Shown piece after piece: positions 8,086-9,626 of a stretch of 9,626 nt of DNA. The stretch's first letter is position 1. The number at the start of each line of letters is the position of its first letter. The translations under genes were made by a program, and so were the position numbers. The notes beneath the pieces were generated by a model. That model made no database searches and was not told the origin of the DNA. It worked only from the letters and a program-made list of their open reading frames with translations. This stretch comes from Acidimicrobiia bacterium. Lineage in GTDB: Bacteria; Actinomycetota; Acidimicrobiia; Acidimicrobiales; Acidimicrobilacustridaceae. The stretch spans positions 1 through 9,626 of the forward strand of contig VERC01000074.1 in the NCBI GenBank assembly GCA_018882825.1, read 5' to 3'.

Positions 8086-8091
8086 TAGTTT
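8086..8091 (+). promoter_or_regulatory. -10 box (TAGTTT) of the nitroreductase-family gene, leaderless
   Basis: TAGTTT is followed by 6 nt and then GTG 8098, the same arrangement as at the LysR gene, with no ribosome-binding site. The place for a -35 element (about 8063-8068) lies inside the right arm of the upstream stem-loop. Confidence 0.5.
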
Positions 8092-8097
8092 CGCGCC

Positions 8098-8532
8098 GTG
8101 GCCAGCGACCGGATGATGCGGATGATGAATCGTCTCCACAGCGGAGTACTCCGTCTGACTCGCGGTCGGCTCGGATGGAACCTCTACGGAATGCCTGTGG
8201 TGGAGCTCACGACGATCGGAAGGCGATCCGGTCAGCCTCGTACATCACTCCTCACGTCTCCGGTCCAAGTGGACGGTGGATATGTGGTCGTTGCGTCTCG
8301 TGGAGGCGACGATGTCCACCCTGCATGGTTCTTGAATCTCCGATCGAATCCCGAGGTTCGGGTCCGAACCGGTCGAGGTCCCGCCCGGACGATGAACGCC
8401 CGTATTGCCGAGGCGTCGGAAGCGGCTTCTCTGTGGAACGAGATCGGCGAGTACAAACCTCATTACCTGCGTTATCAGGAGCGGACGTCCCGTCCGATTC
8501 CTCTCGTGATTTTGAGCGATTCATCGACCTGA
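8098..8532 (+). CDS. Deazaflavin (F420)-dependent nitroreductase/quinone reductase family protein
   Basis: The product has 144 residues, the usual size for the DUF385/Ddn family of split-barrel proteins, which use reduced cofactor F420 to reduce quinones or nitro compounds. Hallmarks are LTTIGRRSGQPRTSLL (37-52) and VASRGG followed by HPAWFLNLRSNPEV (74-87), with PHYLRYQERTSRPIPLVIL at the C-terminus. The physiological substrate is unknown. GTG 8098 is chosen because it follows a -10-like box by 6 nt and the N-terminus fits; ATG codons at residues 6, 7, 9 and 10 are alternatives. Codon use is less biased than in the preceding gene: about 50 of the first 80 codons end in G or C. It converges on the TauE gene with only 6 bp between stop codons. 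Confidence 0.88.
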   Translation: MASDRMMRMMNRLHSGVLRLTRGRLGWNLYGMPVVELTTIGRRSGQPRTSLLTSPVQVDGGYVVVASRGGDDVHPAWFLNLRSNPEVRVRTGRGPARTMNARIAEASEAASLWNEIGEYKPHYLRYQERTSRPIPLVILSDSST

Positions 8533-8538
8533 TCGAAA

Positions 8539-9378
8539 TCAGATCATGGCGATTCCCGATCGAACAGCCGTGTACGAAGCGACGGCGACGAGGAGCCACA
8601 CGAACCATCGTTGAAGGACCGACGGATCATGATCCATCGCCAGTCGAGTCCCCACCACCACTCCGGCCAAGCTCGCCAACAGGAAGGGGAGGACGACATC
8701 CCACTCGATCGTTCCGGAATCGAGTCGAGTAGCGAGAGCCACCACGGAGTTCACGATGATCACCAACAAGGAGGTTGCCGCCGCCTCGTCCATGCGGAAC
8801 CCGAGGGCCAGGACGAGCGCCGGGACAATCACGAATCCACCGCCCACGCCGAAGAATCCGGTCAGCATTCCGACAACGGTTCCGGCCAGCACGACCTTCA
8901 CGACCGTTCCTGCATCGACACGGATGCTCGATCGATGCGCTGTAGGTGAATCGGTCTCATCCCTCTCGATGACTTCACCGAGGCTCGACTCGGACACCAC
9001 CGACGATGCCGGTCGAGCCAGCCGACGCCACATCGCCCATGCCGCGACGAACATCAGCAACGAGAACGCGAAGAGGAGAAGTTCAGGATCGACCGAGCGA
9101 TTCCATGCGGAACCGAGCAACGATCCTCCGACACCCGCAGCCCCGAAGACCAACCCCGAGACGACGTGCACGCGTCGGGCTCGAAGATGGCCGATGACCC
9201 CGAGGCCGGAGGTGATGGCCACCAGGAGAAGGGAAGTCGTCGTCGCTTGTTTCGGAGACTGACCGGCACCGTAGACGAGAGCAGGAACCGCGAGTATCGA
9301 TCCTCCACCGCCGAGAGCACCGAGCGACAGTCCGATGAGGAACCCCAGGGGCGAAGCGAGAAGCGCTCGCCAATTCAT
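8539..9378 (-). CDS. TauE/SafE family permease (probable sulfite/organosulfonate exporter)
   Basis: The product is a 279-residue integral membrane protein with about eight hydrophobic segments arranged as two homologous halves. The family signature appears twice: GLSLGALGGGGSILAVPALV at 16-35 and GMLTGFFGVGGGFVIVPALV at 170-189. A hydrophilic Ser/Glu-rich loop (about 121-158) separates the halves. The family exports sulfite, sulfoacetate or related anions, though substrates vary and cannot be fixed here. ATG 9378 follows the rhodanese stop codon by one base (TGAGATG), so the two are probably translated from one mRNA with coupling, which supports a sulfur-related role. Codon use is less G/C-ending than in the rhodanese gene (24 of the first 40 codons here against 33 of 40 there). 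Confidence 0.9.
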   Translation of the reverse strand: MNWRALLASPLGFLIGLSLGALGGGGSILAVPALVYGAGQSPKQATTTSLLLVAITSGLGVIGHLRARRVHVVSGLVFGAAGVGGSLLGSAWNRSVDPELLLFAFSLLMFVAAWAMWRRLARPASSVVSESSLGEVIERDETDSPTAHRSSIRVDAGTVVKVVLAGTVVGMLTGFFGVGGGFVIVPALVLALGFRMDEAAATSLLVIIVNSVVALATRLDSGTIEWDVVLPFLLASLAGVVVGTRLAMDHDPSVLQRWFVWLLVAVASYTAVRSGIAMI

Positions 9379-9379
9379 C

Positions 9380-9626
9380 TCAGACCACGACGCCGGCCGC
9401 GCCCTCGGTGTCGCGCAGCGGTCGTCCGGCGGACGACCACGCCAGCATCCCGCCGGCCATGTTCACCGCATCGATCCCCCGGCCAAGCAGCCACGACGTG
9501 ACCTTGCCGGAACGATTGCCCGACCGGCACACGATCGTGAGTCGACCCTGCGGCAGTTCACCCAGACGGTCGGCCAACTGCGACATCGGGATGTGCAGCG
9601 CGCCCTCGATGTGGCCGGCCTCCCAC
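9380..9626 (-). CDS. Rhodanese-like sulfurtransferase domain protein (5' end outside window)
   Basis: The last 81 residues of a rhodanese domain are visible, and the frame is open to the window edge. The sequence runs WEAGHIEGALHIPMSQL, then IVCRSGNRSGKV with the persulfide-forming Cys in the CRSGNRS active-site loop, then AVNMAGGMLAWSSAGRPL, which is the standard C-terminal part of single-domain rhodaneses (about 100-110 residues). A start at the internal ATG 9586 would remove the EAGHIEGA strand, so the real start must lie further right. It would transfer sulfane sulfur from thiosulfate or persulfides. It is placed 1 bp upstream of the TauE/SafE permease, an arrangement often seen in sulfur detoxification loci. 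Confidence 0.9.
   Translation of the reverse strand, partial: WEAGHIEGALHIPMSQLADRLGELPQGRLTIVCRSGNRSGKVTSWLLGRGIDAVNMAGGMLAWSSAGRPLRDTEGAAGVVV

Noticed and set aside
8530..8546. TGATC/GATCA dyad between the two convergent stop codons
   Set aside because: A 5-bp A/T-containing stem with a 7-nt loop is too weak and too likely by chance to call a terminator.

Overview
The window is a stretch of ordinary bacterial chromosome with high GC and dense coding. The gene set fits a high-GC actinobacterium, and the author's best guess is the Acidimicrobiia or a related lineage. That guess rests on a long myo-inositol-phosphate synthase, a deazaflavin (F420)-type nitroreductase-family protein, a two-domain CaiB/BaiF CoA-transferase, and several promoters of the TANNNT type placed 6-7 nt from the start codon (leaderless genes). 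The taxonomy is inference. No rRNA, tRNA, insertion sequence, integrase, CRISPR array or prophage gene was seen.

Layout. At the left, a membrane-anchored protein with a divergent phosphodiester-glycosidase-like domain (52-1479, +) converges on a run of four minus-strand genes. Read from their promoter side these are a LysR-family regulator (5977 to 5063), a 67-residue two-helix membrane protein (4995 to 4792), formyltetrahydrofolate deformylase purU (4786 to 3935) and a 788-residue tandem CoA-transferase (3858 to 1492). The gaps are about 67, 5 and 76 bp, so they could form one transcript. Divergent from the LysR gene is ino1 (6049-7353, +), inositol-3-phosphate synthase. It is followed by a small heme-binding beta-barrel (nitrobindin-like) protein (7455-8018, +) with its own promoter, leader and a strong 12-bp stem-loop behind it. 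Then comes a deazaflavin-dependent nitroreductase-family gene (8098-8532, +), convergent with a TauE/SafE permease (9378 to 8539, -). The permease sits 1 bp downstream of a rhodanese gene that runs off the right edge.

How the parts work together. The 71-bp LysR/ino1 intergenic region has a TANNNT box for each gene, positioned for leaderless transcripts, plus two dyad symmetries. It is the most regulation-rich spot in the window, and it suggests that the LysR protein controls itself and possibly ino1, which feeds inositol lipid and (if present) mycothiol synthesis. Rhodanese plus TauE/SafE is a familiar sulfur-handling pair. The nitroreductase-family and TauE genes use visibly more A/T-ending codons than their neighbours on both sides, so they may have a different history or expression level.

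No convincing undescribed multi-gene system was found. The items worth following are the leaderless promoter pattern, the LysR-ino1 control region, the loss of the catalytic Asp in one half of the tandem CoA-transferase, and the divergent active-site motif of the glycosidase-like protein.
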